This document shows positions 52,441-62,019 of a stretch of DNA of 64,000 nucleotides, piece by piece. The DNA is from JAMQPK01 sp963782595. GTDB taxonomy: Bacteria; Acidobacteriota; Vicinamibacteria; Vicinamibacterales; JAMQPK01. The stretch covers positions 248,001 through 312,000 of the forward strand of contig CAWAKJ010000002.1 of the NCBI GenBank assembly GCA_963782595.1. Reading direction: 5' to 3'. The notes under the pieces are model-generated. The model was not told the origin of the DNA and did no database searches. It was given only the letters and a program-made list of their open reading frames with translations. Each line of letters starts with the position of its first letter. The stretch's first letter is position 1. A program made the translations under genes and the position numbers.

Positions 52441-53403
52441 CTACTTCGCGGGCGCCTCGCGGACGAACCGCGCCGCATAGAGCGCAATGTTGGAACCCGT
52501 GACCGCGTACGCTTCCGGAAGGAGCGTCATCAGCGTGGCCCCGGTGAGGCCCTGCTCGTAGGACACGAAGCGGTAGCGCGTGAGCTTGTCACTCGGCCGC
52601 TCGTGGAACACGACCCACTCGCCGCTGAACTCGACCGTTCCCGCCGCCGCCGCGCGGACCACGCTTCCGCCGGACAGACCCTGAAAACTGTAGCGGTACC
52701 GTCCGTCGGCTGCGACGGAATAGTAGTCCCCGGCAAACGTCACCGACGTGCCGGCGTAGGTGCCGGTACTGCCATTCACATACGACACGACACTCGCGCC
52801 TCCGGTCTTCCAGTCGCCGACGAGATCCGCGACCCCGATCGTCGTCTTGATCGGCGCCGCACGCTGCGGAGCGATACGGACGCTGCCAATCACCGTCCGC
52901 ACCGTTTCATACAGGGCGTCGAGCACAGCACGGTTGGGACCGACAACCACCACCGGAACGAACGTCGCGGCACTGGGCTGCAGGATATAGAGGGCGACCT
53001 CCCTCGTGCGATTGGCCACGGCGCCACCTGACCACTTCGCAGCATAGCCGACCGATCCGCGAACGTCGTAGATCGGCGACGGCAGCGACAGGCGGGGATC
53101 ATTCTCGACCAGCGCGCGCCACGCAATCGCAAAATCCCTGTCGGCAGCGCCGCTTGTCGGCTGAGGCGCCGTCAGAAGGATGATCAGGTAGGCGCCATTA
53201 CTGTTCTGCCAGGCCATCTGGGCGCGATCAGGCGCGCTGGTCTCGTACTTCCAGCCGTCCGGCACTGCGAATGACAGCGGCCCGATCGTCTTCACGTCGG
53301 CGCTGGCGAGGCGCGGAAGCAGCGTCGTGGCAAGCAGCAACACGCCAGCCGTCAACGCTCTGCGGTCTGTGCTATTTGGCACGGCCGGTATGAGTTGGCT
53401 CAA
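52441..53403 (-). CDS. Exported two-domain protein of unknown function
   Basis: A 320-residue protein. A TTG at 53403 with GGAG just upstream gives a signal peptide (LTAGVLLLATTLLPRLASAD); GTG 53382 is an alternative start. Residues about 36-165 (LSFAVPDGWKYETSAPDRAQ, then VALYILQPSAATFVPVVVVG) look like the PsbP/DUF1795-type fold used by lipoprotein-like proteins that start with a V-P-x-G-W motif. Residues 185-315 form a beta-rich domain (VGDWKTGGASVVSYVNGSTG, FAGDYYSVAADGRYRYSFQG). Function unknown. Confidence 0.6.
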   Translation of the reverse strand: MSQLIPAVPNSTDRRALTAGVLLLATTLLPRLASADVKTIGPLSFAVPDGWKYETSAPDRAQMAWQNSNGAYLIILLTAPQPTSGAADRDFAIAWRALVENDPRLSLPSPIYDVRGSVGYAAKWSGGAVANRTREVALYILQPSAATFVPVVVVGPNRAVLDALYETVRTVIGSVRIAPQRAAPIKTTIGVADLVGDWKTGGASVVSYVNGSTGTYAGTSVTFAGDYYSVAADGRYRYSFQGLSGGSVVRAAAAGTVEFSGEWVVFHERPSDKLTRYRFVSYEQGLTGATLMTLLPEAYAVTGSNIALYAARFVREAPAK

Positions 53404-53554
53404 AGGCTCCGCACATTGTGGGCGAAGGTCGAGTTGTCACAGGTTGAAGATGATGGTCTCAATGACCGGCATGTCGGAAAAGTCTATTCCAGTGCTGTCA
53501 ATACGAAAACGGTCCCGACGCGAAATACAAGAATAGCAGTGTACCGCGCCCGGA

Positions 53555-54907
53555 TTAGCTTCTAAGCAATGCCGCCAATTGTGATCCGACCTTCTGAAGC
53601 GCAAAACCTGCCTCCACGCGCGCACGGGCGCGCATGCCGAGTTTGCGCGACAGGATTTCGTCGTCCAGGAGCCGGCCGAGGGCCACGGCCAGCGGTATCG
53701 GGTCGCCGATAGGAACCACGACGCCCCCGCATGCTTCTGTGTCGCCGTCCCCTAGAATGTCGCTGACGCCGGGCGCTGACGCTGCGACGACAGGAAGGCC
53801 ACAAGCCATTGCCTCGAGCGGCGCAACCGGAAACCCTTCGCGCCTCGATGGGAAGACATACACATCTGCGGCGCTCAGGTAGCCGCAGATGTCCGCTTTA
53901 TTTAGCACGTAATTGCGGATCCAACGAACCCGAGTGACGCCGGTGGTGCGGATCAGCGCATCGAAAGCCTCCGCGTCGTCGCCGGACCCGACGATCATCA
54001 GGAGGATATCTCGATCGGGGCGCATCGTAGAGACGCTCCGCCACGCTTCGAGGAGGACGTCGAGCCCCTTCGTCCGGATATCCACGCGACCGTGCCAGAT
54101 GGCGACACGAGTCGTGCTGCCGATCCCGAGATCTCGGCGTAAGTCGTGCCGTGCCATCGGCTGCCAGACCGAGAGATCGATCGGGTTGAAGATGCGCCAC
54201 ACTTTGCCAGTCGGCACTCCGTAACGGGTCTTGACCCGGTCTGCCTCGACGCCAGCGCCGATGACGAGGCCGGCGGACCGACGGATAGAGTACGGCCGAA
54301 CTCGCGTCTCCAGCCCGCTCCGATGGTAAGTGCCTCCCTGAAAGACGCCGAACACCGGAATCCGGAGCAACCGGCCAATCATCACGGCGGCATCGAACCG
54401 CGGAGACTCGTACTCCTGGCAGAGAATCGCCGAGCATCGCGCCCGGTGGATTTCGCGCGCGAGGGCGACGAGCGGCGTCGCGAGGTACGGCGCAAGATGG
54501 TGCGCGACACGCCAGCAATGACGAGAGGGTCCGTTCCTGACGCCGAACATCGCGTGCACGCTGCACCCGTACGGGTCGCGCATGCTGCGGCGGATGACCC
54601 GGTACGCCGCCGGGGCGCGCAATATCACCAACTGCGCTCCGGTCGGTTCATGTACCGACCGCGTGGTGCTCATGACACGCTCGGAGAAGCAGACGATCGT
54701 CGTGCGAATACCCTGGAGCTTCAGCGCATCGATGTACCCGAACAACCATCCACCCGTCATTCTCGAAGAGAACTCTCCTAGTGAGACCCCGATGCCGTCG
54801 AGGAAGTCCTCCACCACGTCGCCCCACGGCAGCAACGCCACGGCAGGCAGCACAGCTGGAGTGGGGGGCTGCGACGACGCATGCGATCGTCTGGGAGCCG
54901 TCGTCAT
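53555..54907 (-). CDS. Family 4 glycosyltransferase
   Basis: A 450-residue GT-B enzyme. The C-terminal domain is typical: VAIWHGRVDIRTKGLDVLLE AW, then ADVYVFPSRREGFPVAPLEA MACGLPVVAA, which holds the E-x7-E nucleotide-sugar site (EGFPVAPLE). The N-terminal domain has GGWLFGYIDALKLQGIRTTI. The sugar donor is unknown. It is the last gene of the glycan operon; its ATG overlaps the stop of the fusion gene (ATGA). No signal peptide, so cytoplasmic. Confidence 0.88.
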   Translation of the reverse strand: MTTAPRRSHASSQPPTPAVLPAVALLPWGDVVEDFLDGIGVSLGEFSSRMTGGWLFGYIDALKLQGIRTTIVCFSERVMSTTRSVHEPTGAQLVILRAPAAYRVIRRSMRDPYGCSVHAMFGVRNGPSRHCWRVAHHLAPYLATPLVALAREIHRARCSAILCQEYESPRFDAAVMIGRLLRIPVFGVFQGGTYHRSGLETRVRPYSIRRSAGLVIGAGVEADRVKTRYGVPTGKVWRIFNPIDLSVWQPMARHDLRRDLGIGSTTRVAIWHGRVDIRTKGLDVLLEAWRSVSTMRPDRDILLMIVGSGDDAEAFDALIRTTGVTRVRWIRNYVLNKADICGYLSAADVYVFPSRREGFPVAPLEAMACGLPVVAASAPGVSDILGDGDTEACGGVVVPIGDPIPLAVALGRLLDDEILSRKLGMRARARVEAGFALQKVGSQLAALLRS

Positions 54908-57900
54908 CGTGCCGCCATCGGCTTTCGCCACACCGAAACGGTCTCTGTTCCACGGCTGGTCGGGCGATGGAGCAGGTAGCTCACCCAGGTGAGCGGCCAG
55001 AGTGCGAGGCACACCGCTCGGCGCACCCGGCGGGGGGCTCGGGAGAACGCGACGTCGTGGCAGAGCACGGTCAGGGGGGAGATGAACGTCGACGTCCGCT
55101 CGCAGGGCAACCCGATGAGCGCGCTGAGCTCCTCCAGCGAGTACCCACGCCTGACATGCCCCCACTCCGCAAACATCTCGGCTTCAGTCGGACAGATCGG
55201 CGCCATGAACCGGTAGTACGGGAACCGCCAGCGCTCATTGGGCGTGCTGACGAGCAGGTGGCCTCCCGGCTTTAGCACGCGAAGCGCCTCCAGCACAGCG
55301 CGTTCGTGATCCGGAACGTGCTCGAGCACGTCGAACATCGTGACGGCATCGAAGGCGCCGTCCTCGAATTCCAGCCTGGTGGCGTCGCCGCAGACGAAGC
55401 GAACGCCGTCCTGACGGTTGCACGGCGCGTCAGCGAACGACGCATCCATGTCCAGGTTGGTCACGCTCGTCGACGGATACAGAAGACGGGTGAGGCCGCT
55501 GCGTCCTCCGCCGACCTCCAGCACCTTGTCGAGCGGCGTTTCGGGCGCGATTCGATGGATGGCGCGCATCTTCTCGCGATAGAAAAAGCCGAGCGTCAGC
55601 GGCGACTCGAACGGGTTGAGGCCGAGGAAGGCCGACAACGGCCGCTTGCCACCCCGAGCCGTCCCGCGTCGCACATGCAGCGCCCTTGCGTGCGCGGGAC
55701 GCGTCCGGTGACGCAGGTAGTATCCGTAGCCGGCGAGGGCGCCGAGGACCTGCGGGGAAATCGGTTGCGAGGCGGGCCTGTCCTTCGGGCGATAAACCAG
55801 GCGGCCGATCCGCTGTTTCATGGAGCGCCGAGCGATGTTCAGCAGGTACCAAGGTAGAGCGAGACACGCGCGGTAAACGTTCCCCCAGTGCCGGTACCGC
55901 TCGAACTGGCAGAACAGGGCCGTGACGTGTCCGCGCATGTAGCTGTACATCTGACTCGAAAGGTCCTCCCACTCGGTGCGATGATGGTGGAACACGACCG
56001 CGTCCGGCCAGTAGCGGCACCGATAACCCTCTGCCAGCAGCCGGTACCACAGCTCCGAGTCCTCGCTGCATCCGGACGCTCCCGCACCCAACCGCTCGTC
56101 GAAGAATCCCACGAGATCGAAGACCTCACGTCGGAACGCCATGTTGGCTCCGGCGCCGAGCCGCCAAACGGGGACCCCAACAGACTTCGTCGCTTCGAAG
56201 AACGTCTCATCGAAGTCCACCGCGCGATAGCCCCAGCTCCACCCGAGCGGATCGCTCTGGAAGACATGCTGAGCCGGCGTGTCGAGCGCGGCGGGGAGCA
56301 CGAGGCCCGTGAGGGCCATAACGCTCTCACCATGGTCAGCATGGAACCCCGCCCGGATCGCCTTCACCCAGCCCTCGTGAACGACGACGTCATCGTCGGT
56401 GAACGTGACGATCGAGCCGGTCGTGTGGAGGAGGCCCGTGTTGCGCGCGACGCTCAACCCTGCCCGCGGCTCGGGGACGTAGCGGACCTCGGGAAAGCGC
56501 GACACGATTGGCTCGGTCGCTCCGGACGACGGGTCGTTGTCGACGACGAGAATCTCGTGCGGCACGAGCGAGAGTGTCCGGATGGACGAGAGGCACTTTT
56601 CGAGGTGGTCTGGCCGGTTCCTGGTGCAGACCACAATCGAGATCCGCGCGGATTCCACATCCGGCGTGTTGCGGCCCGCCGTACGGGAGAGCGTTTCGAG
56701 CGGATTGTTCAACGCGAGCAGTCGTTCGAGGTCGGGAGCAGCGCTCCTCAGGACCCGGTGCGCGACGTCGGGAGCCACAATCGAGCACATCGTAACGGCG
56801 AGCTGTGCAGATGGTATGGGGAGGAGAGAAGCCGGGATCGAAAGCTGGCCGAGCGGGGCGCGATCGCACCAGAACACCACGAACAGGCCGCCGATGGCCG
56901 CGTCCGCAGGAAGATCGGGCAGAGGATCCCGAATCGTGAGGTGGAGGACCTTCCACGGGAGGAAGGTCTTCTGCCGTCGGGCCAGACCGAGCAATCGTCG
57001 TCTTAGCGATCGAGGCCTCACGATGATTCGGGCCACTCCTTGGACTCGCCCGAGCCAGAAGCTCGTCTGGATGCGCAAGTCGGCCGCCGTTCTCTTCCCG
57101 CGGGCCACGGACGCTGTCAACCGAAATAGCGCGAACAGATCGCTTGCGATTCGCCGCGCTGCCGTCCGGACCCACGCGGTTCGCGACCCTTCCATGGCCA
57201 TGGCATCAGCCATCGCCTGACTGACGCCCAGACTACGGTTGATATCGGACAGGTACTGTAGCGACATGCGGCTAACTGGAATTCGATGGCGAAGCTCGCA
57301 CTCCGGGACGTACCAAAGCTCGTAGCCGGCAGCGGCGATCCGAAGGACGATTTCGACGTCGCCGCCTGAGACGAGCCGCTTCCCGACGCGATCGGGCAGG
57401 ACTGGCGCCTCCGACCAGCCGCACGCCGAGAGGCCGGACCTGCTTACGACCAGACCGGCGCCGGCGAGGAAAGGCACCTTCGTCCGGTCCTTGCCGTGAT
57501 TCTGCTCCGCAAAGGAGTAGCCGTACGCCCGCACGTAGCCCGGCGGCTCGCTCTCGAAATCCAGGGTTACCTTGCCGCCGAACGCTCCGACATGTGCGTG
57601 GCTTTCGATGAACGCCAGGGCCCGAGCAATCCAGTGCGGCTCGAGGATGCAGTCGTCGTCCACGAATGCGATCCAAGCCGCCAAGCAGCTGCGCACTCCG
57701 CGCAGTCGCGCCGGAGTCAATCCCTGCGTATGTTCCCGCACCGATCGAAGGCCGGGGATCCTCGCGGCCGCCTTGTGCTGCTCGATCACCTCCTGGGTCT
57801 CGTCGGTGCAGTTGTTGTCTACGACGAGGCAGCTCCAGGAACCATCCGGAACGGCGTGCTGGCGCGCGAGAGCGCTGAGCGCCTGGTCCAGCATCTGGGC

Positions 57901-57954
57901 GTTGTTGTAGGTGCAGATCACCACTTCGAGCGCCGAGAGTCCACTGGCGGTCAA
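54904..57954 (-). CDS. Trimodular GT2-GT2-methyltransferase fusion protein
   Basis: A 1016-residue protein. TTG 57954 overlaps the upstream stop (TTGA) and directly precedes LSALEVVICTYNNAQMLDQA. Residues about 8-250 are a GT-A family 2 transferase (WIAFVDDDCILEPHW, D-D-D metal site). Residues about 310-430 resemble the accessory region that precedes the GT2 domain of the upstream gene (PADAAIGGLFVVFWCDRAPL). Residues about 436-720 are a second GT2 (ISIVVCTRNRPDHLEKCLSS, VTFTDDDVVVHEGW, C-S-E-D-S-E-L-W-Y). Residues about 800-1016 are a class I methyltransferase (VLEVGGGRSGLTRLLYPS, DAVTMFDVLEHVPDHERAVL). It probably adds two sugars and a methyl cap to one glycan. Confidence 0.85.
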   Translation of the reverse strand: MTASGLSALEVVICTYNNAQMLDQALSALARQHAVPDGSWSCLVVDNNCTDETQEVIEQHKAAARIPGLRSVREHTQGLTPARLRGVRSCLAAWIAFVDDDCILEPHWIARALAFIESHAHVGAFGGKVTLDFESEPPGYVRAYGYSFAEQNHGKDRTKVPFLAGAGLVVSRSGLSACGWSEAPVLPDRVGKRLVSGGDVEIVLRIAAAGYELWYVPECELRHRIPVSRMSLQYLSDINRSLGVSQAMADAMAMEGSRTAWVRTAARRIASDLFALFRLTASVARGKRTAADLRIQTSFWLGRVQGVARIIVRPRSLRRRLLGLARRQKTFLPWKVLHLTIRDPLPDLPADAAIGGLFVVFWCDRAPLGQLSIPASLLPIPSAQLAVTMCSIVAPDVAHRVLRSAAPDLERLLALNNPLETLSRTAGRNTPDVESARISIVVCTRNRPDHLEKCLSSIRTLSLVPHEILVVDNDPSSGATEPIVSRFPEVRYVPEPRAGLSVARNTGLLHTTGSIVTFTDDDVVVHEGWVKAIRAGFHADHGESVMALTGLVLPAALDTPAQHVFQSDPLGWSWGYRAVDFDETFFEATKSVGVPVWRLGAGANMAFRREVFDLVGFFDERLGAGASGCSEDSELWYRLLAEGYRCRYWPDAVVFHHHRTEWEDLSSQMYSYMRGHVTALFCQFERYRHWGNVYRACLALPWYLLNIARRSMKQRIGRLVYRPKDRPASQPISPQVLGALAGYGYYLRHRTRPAHARALHVRRGTARGGKRPLSAFLGLNPFESPLTLGFFYREKMRAIHRIAPETPLDKVLEVGGGRSGLTRLLYPSTSVTNLDMDASFADAPCNRQDGVRFVCGDATRLEFEDGAFDAVTMFDVLEHVPDHERAVLEALRVLKPGGHLLVSTPNERWRFPYYRFMAPICPTEAEMFAEWGHVRRGYSLEELSALIGLPCERTSTFISPLTVLCHDVAFSRAPRRVRRAVCLALWPLTWVSYLLHRPTSRGTETVSVWRKPMAAR

Positions 57955-59189
57955 GGGACCTGCCTGCGGATTTCGTCGACGCGGCGCCGCGAGCGTGCGT
58001 AGCCGCCCAGCAGGCCGACGACGCCTCCCCAGAGCTCGCCGATCAGCAGGGATGGTGGAATATGCTCTTGCCGGCGCAAGCGCCTTTTCAGATGGCGAAG
58101 AAGACCACGTGTGTGGTACCAGAACCACCACACGATCAGCCGGGTAACGTTGACGCGGCGCTCCGGATCGGTCCAGAAGCACTTCGTCAGGTAGCACATG
58201 AACCCGAGGCCCCAGCTTCGCCGGTATTGCCGGCTCAACTCGTCCATGTCGCGGCGATGCTCGTGAAATACCATGAACCTCGGCTCATACACGAGTGGGT
58301 AGCCCGCCCGGATGATCCTGTAAAAGATGTCGAGATCGCCGCCCCCCGGTACATCGGCGCCGGTGTCGAGCGCCTCGTCGAAGCCGCCGAGCGCTTCGAG
58401 GACGCGCGTCCTGAACGCCATGTTCGCCCCGGCTCCGAAATTGCCCGCGCCACCGGGATACATGGTGTCTCCGGGGAACACCGGCCCGAAGCGAATCCGC
58501 TCGAACCCGCGTCGAAAGCCGCCACGCTTTTCGAAGATGATCTGCGCGTCGGTCTCGAGCTCCATGGGCAGGACCTGGCCCGTGAAGGCCGCTGCGTCGG
58601 GGTTCGAGCTCCACGCCGCGCCCAACCCTTCAAACCATCCGCGATCCGGGATCACGTCATCGTCGAGGAACGCCAGAATCTCGCCACGGGCTTCTTTCAC
58701 GGCGCGGTTGCGCGCAAAGTTCAGTCCCGCGCGCGGCTCGCGGACATAGCGTACCGCCGGATAGCGCCGTGCGACCTCGCACGTTCGATCGTCCGAGGGC
58801 GCGTTGTCGACGACGAGTACGTCTGGCGTCGGGATGTCGCGCGGCAGACTCGCGATTCGCTCGACGAGCGAGTTCAGGAGCCGGGTCACGCCACGCGGTC
58901 GATCCCTTGTGCAGATGGCAATCGTGACAGACGGCGCGGCGCAGCCGGCAGGGGCCGCCAACTCTTCACGAATGGCTTCGGCAATGATTCTCGCCCCCGC
59001 TTCGGCGGCGATCTTCTGCGCCAGCGCGGTGGCTGTGATGCAACCCTCGCCGTTGGTCGCCTGCATCCAGAATGCGACAGGAACGCTCTTCCGCCGGACC
59101 AGGATCGCGGCTCCGCCATCCTCAGACGATAGAGGCAGGTCCTTCAACGCGACGGTGACCTCGAGGTCGAACATTGCATAGCGCATCAC
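57951..59189 (-). CDS. Family 2 glycosyltransferase with N-terminal accessory domain
   Basis: A 412-residue protein. Residues 1-85 are an accessory domain (VALKDLPLSSEDGGAAILVR, KSVPVAFWMQ) also present inside the downstream fusion. Residues 90-330 are a GT-A family 2 domain (VTIAICTRDRPRGVTRLLNS, ILAFLDDDVIPDRGWFEGLG, then GGGDLDIFYRIIRAGYPLVY EPRF with the catalytic acid). A membrane-associated C-terminal part follows (VWWFWYHTRGLLRHLKRRLR). The GTG start overlaps the ABC gene stop. The sequence G-A-N-M-A-F before the acid fits rhamnosyl- or similar transferases, but the donor is not determined. Confidence 0.86.
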   Translation of the reverse strand: MMRYAMFDLEVTVALKDLPLSSEDGGAAILVRRKSVPVAFWMQATNGEGCITATALAQKIAAEAGARIIAEAIREELAAPAGCAAPSVTIAICTRDRPRGVTRLLNSLVERIASLPRDIPTPDVLVVDNAPSDDRTCEVARRYPAVRYVREPRAGLNFARNRAVKEARGEILAFLDDDVIPDRGWFEGLGAAWSSNPDAAAFTGQVLPMELETDAQIIFEKRGGFRRGFERIRFGPVFPGDTMYPGGAGNFGAGANMAFRTRVLEALGGFDEALDTGADVPGGGDLDIFYRIIRAGYPLVYEPRFMVFHEHRRDMDELSRQYRRSWGLGFMCYLTKCFWTDPERRVNVTRLIVWWFWYHTRGLLRHLKRRLRRQEHIPPSLLIGELWGGVVGLLGGYARSRRRVDEIRRQVP

Positions 59190-60994
59190 TCACCCTCGGC
59201 GGCCGCAGCAATCGCCGAGCGATGTTGCAGGCTGTACAGCCTGGTAAACAGGCCTCCGGCCGTCACCAGCTCCCGCAGTGTGCCGCGTTCGGATACGCAG
59301 CCCTTCTCTAGGACGATGATCTGGTCTGCCTGCTCGATCGTGGCCAGGCGGTGGGCGATCATGATCACCGTCCGTCCGCCCTTGAGCGTGGCCAGCGTCT
59401 CCTGAATCCAGTGCTCGGAGATGCTGTCCAGCGCGTTGGTCGCCTCGTCCAGGATCAGGATGCGTGGATTGCGGATGATTGCCCGCGCCACCGAGATTCG
59501 CTGCTGCTGACCGCCGGAGAGACGCACGCTGCGATCGCCGAGCACAGTGTCGTACTTGTCCGGAAGGCGCTCGATGAAGTCGTGCGCATCGGCCTTCCTC
59601 GCCGCGTCGACAATCTCGTCGTGGCGCGCGTCGAGCCGCCCGTAGGCGATGTTGTCGCGCACGGTCGCGTTGAAGAGGTATCCGTCCTGGCTCACGACCG
59701 CAATCTGGCGACGCCAGGAGTCGAGATCGAACTCACGCAGGTTCCGGCCGTTCGTGAGGATCAGTCCGTCGGTCGGGTCGTAGAAGCGAAGGATCAGTTT
59801 GATGACCGTGGATTTCCCGCCGCCCGACGGCCCGACAAACGCCGTCGTCTTCCCTATGGGAATCGTGAACGACGCTCGCGTCAACGCCGGCTCGTCTCGG
59901 GGATCGTACCGGAACGATACCTTGTCGAAAACGATTCCGTCGTCGACTCCGGGATGGACGATCTGGCCCGATTTGACGGACTCCTTGTCCTCGACGTCGA
60001 GCAGCGACACGACCGCTTCCACCGAAGAGGCCAGCGCGTCGAGGTGCACGCGCGACGCTTCGAGGTCCTTGACCCGCGGCTGCAGGCGGTAGAGGACGAA
60101 GACGAAGACGAGCAGGATCGGGATGTCGGTCGCGCCGCGCGACGTAGCGAACAGAATGGCCAGGAGGAGGGCCGCCACGAGGACTTCGTGGACCGGATGC
60201 ACGGCCTCCTGCACGAACCCCATTCGAAGGATCACGCGCCGCAGCCTATCGGATGCGCGATCGAACCGACCCCGCTCGTAATCCTCTCGGCCGTAGGCGC
60301 GAATGACGCGCATGCCGTCGATCCCTTCGACCATCCGGTGCGCCAGCTCGGCGTTGCTCGTGGTCATCTTCGCTCCCAGCTCGCGAACGCCCTTCGTGAA
60401 CAGGCGGACAGTGGCCGAGACGAGCACGATGCCGACCGCGACGAGAAGCGTGAGCCTCCACGACATCAGCAGCAGGAGCGCGACGTACACAGCAACGGTG
60501 CTGGTCGTGACGAACAGGTGCACGAGGATCTTGAGCGCCTCGCTGGTGCGCCAGGTGTCGGACGCGAGCACGTTCAGGAGACGGCCCGAGCGGTCCCGCT
60601 CGATGGCCCCGAAGCTGATGGTCAGCAGCTGCCCGAAGATGCGCCGCCGGAGGTGGTGCGCGATGTTCCCGTCGATCCATGTGAACAGCACACCGTGGAG
60701 GTAGGAGAGGAGCGCAGTGGCCAGGACGACCGTAAAGAGGGTGACAATAATGACCGACAGTCGGTGGTCCGGGGCGACATGTTGGAAGAGCGCGTCCATT
60801 CTCGCGGCCAGCCACCCACCCTGAAGAGGAGACTGGGCGCCTGCGCCCAACCCGTGGAGCAACGGGATGAACAGGCCGATACCGAAGCCTTCGGAGAGAG
60901 ACTGCACCAAGCCCAGCAGGATGATCGCCGGGAACGCCCACGTATGGAGGCGGAGCATCGGCAGCAGGCTCCGTATCGTGTTCGTCTGAGGCAT
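59186..60994 (-). CDS. ABC exporter with fused membrane and ATPase domains
   Basis: A 602-residue half-transporter like MsbA-type lipid or glycan exporters. Six membrane helices occupy residues 20-330 (FPAIILLGLVQSLSEGFGIG, VYVALLLLMSWRLTLLVAVG). The ATPase has Walker A GPSGGGKST, the signature LSGGQQQRIS, Walker B ILILDEATNALD and the His switch IAHRL. ATG 60994 has no good ribosome binding site; GTG 61036 would add 14 residues. As the first gene of the glycan operon it probably exports or flips the product of the three downstream enzymes. Confidence 0.88.
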   Translation of the reverse strand: MPQTNTIRSLLPMLRLHTWAFPAIILLGLVQSLSEGFGIGLFIPLLHGLGAGAQSPLQGGWLAARMDALFQHVAPDHRLSVIIVTLFTVVLATALLSYLHGVLFTWIDGNIAHHLRRRIFGQLLTISFGAIERDRSGRLLNVLASDTWRTSEALKILVHLFVTTSTVAVYVALLLLMSWRLTLLVAVGIVLVSATVRLFTKGVRELGAKMTTSNAELAHRMVEGIDGMRVIRAYGREDYERGRFDRASDRLRRVILRMGFVQEAVHPVHEVLVAALLLAILFATSRGATDIPILLVFVFVLYRLQPRVKDLEASRVHLDALASSVEAVVSLLDVEDKESVKSGQIVHPGVDDGIVFDKVSFRYDPRDEPALTRASFTIPIGKTTAFVGPSGGGKSTVIKLILRFYDPTDGLILTNGRNLREFDLDSWRRQIAVVSQDGYLFNATVRDNIAYGRLDARHDEIVDAARKADAHDFIERLPDKYDTVLGDRSVRLSGGQQQRISVARAIIRNPRILILDEATNALDSISEHWIQETLATLKGGRTVIMIAHRLATIEQADQIIVLEKGCVSERGTLRELVTAGGLFTRLYSLQHRSAIAAAAEGE

Positions 60995-61434
60995 CGGAAT
61001 CGGAACGCCCGGTCCAGGCGGAATTTGCTCTGTCACAGCAAGTGCAAGCGGCTCGCCCACTCGCCCTGTTACTCTACCCCAGGGCTTGCCTCGAAAGGCT
61101 CGAAACCGCGGTTGAACCGTGGAGGACCTGTACCTCTGGGATGTGGAGTCCATCGTCTCAATAAGATCAGATTTCGCGGCAGTTCGAGCGGCACCTCTGC
61201 GCACGAAAAGGCAGTCATCCGACGGGGCACGCTTGAATCGACGTCAATTTATTGCGTGGAAAGTCACTTAGACCTGATAAGGCCCGGCCAGGCGACCGCC
61301 GACGTAAACTCAAAATTCAGATGGTTGCGAGCCCCCGCAACCATCTTGCACACTTCGCTCTCAGTCTCAAGGCACTTGTTCTTATAGCTATCGCCAATCG
61401 GCGCATCTTCCGCCGATCGACGTGGCGCCGCCCG
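60995..61434. other. 440-base intergenic region, leader of the glycan operon
   Basis: No gene is evident. On the - strand TTGACG (61235-61240) could be a -35 box, without a convincing -10. A hairpin at 61321-61344 probably ends the upstream gene on the - strand. The stretch 61200-61340 is less GC-rich than its surroundings. Confidence 0.45.
61321..61344 (-). terminator. Probable terminator of the small exported-protein gene
   Basis: ATGGTTGCG (61321-61329) and CGCAACCAT (61336-61344) form a perfect 9-base stem with a 6-base loop. Read on the - strand it is followed by CTGAATTTTGAGTTT, a broken T-tract. It lies 91 bases after the stop of the gene at 61435. Confidence 0.5.
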
Positions 61435-61902
61435 TTACTTCTTGGCGGCGGAACACCGCCCTTCAATTTTTTTCACGGCCGACACGCGAATCCGCTGGGC
61501 GCCGTCCCTGGCGGACGGCTGTCCCGGACGGTTGTCCCCGAGGGGCGGCACGACCGTCCCGCTCACCTCCACCCGTTGTCCTTCGAGTTTGGCGAACTCG
61601 GCCTCATGTCCGGAGAGCGAATAGGACGTTGGCTTGGTGTCATTCGCGCCGGCCAACCGCGCGTCGAGCAATTGGTAGACACCGGTGGGATCCGGATTGT
61701 TGGCTTCCTGAGACACGGTCTCCGGCGTGGCAGTGGCGCCCGCTTTCGGCGCCAGAGAGCCGTCGCGTTGAACCTGCGCCACACATCCCTGAATCGTCGG
61801 CGTGGAATTGACAGGAAGGTTCTTATCAACGGTAGCTTGAGCGTTCACGAGTGTTACCCCAGCGATCAACACCACGGCGGAAAACGACACGATTTTGAAC
61901 AT
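61435..61902 (-). CDS. Small exported protein of unknown function
   Basis: A 155-residue protein starting at ATG 61902, which has AGGAG 6 bases upstream. The signal peptide is MFKIVSFSAVVLIAGVTLVN AQ. The mature part starts with a conserved-looking TPTIQGCVAQVQRDGSLAP and has a second Cys near the C-terminus (EGRCSAAKK). The region LSGHEAEFAKLEGQRVEVSG TVVPP looks like the OB-fold-type strand pattern of small exported proteins (V-E-V-x-G) that bind unknown ligands. It is divergent from the rhamnonate operon. Confidence 0.6.
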   Translation of the reverse strand: MFKIVSFSAVVLIAGVTLVNAQATVDKNLPVNSTPTIQGCVAQVQRDGSLAPKAGATATPETVSQEANNPDPTGVYQLLDARLAGANDTKPTSYSLSGHEAEFAKLEGQRVEVSGTVVPPLGDNRPGQPSARDGAQRIRVSAVKKIEGRCSAAKK

Positions 61903-62019
61903 CAGACGCTCCTGCCTTCCCCAGGCCTGCAACAGACGCGCCAGCCTCGTCTAGTAACTGACCGTCCGCGTTCTGCGAGGTGGTCTTGTGTCCGCTGATG
62001 AGCGAGACTACAACAATTC

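Noticed and set aside
61252..61998. Long + strand frame opposite the small exported protein
   Set aside because: It is antisense to a gene with a clear signal peptide and ribosome binding site and has a low-complexity Arg-rich translation.
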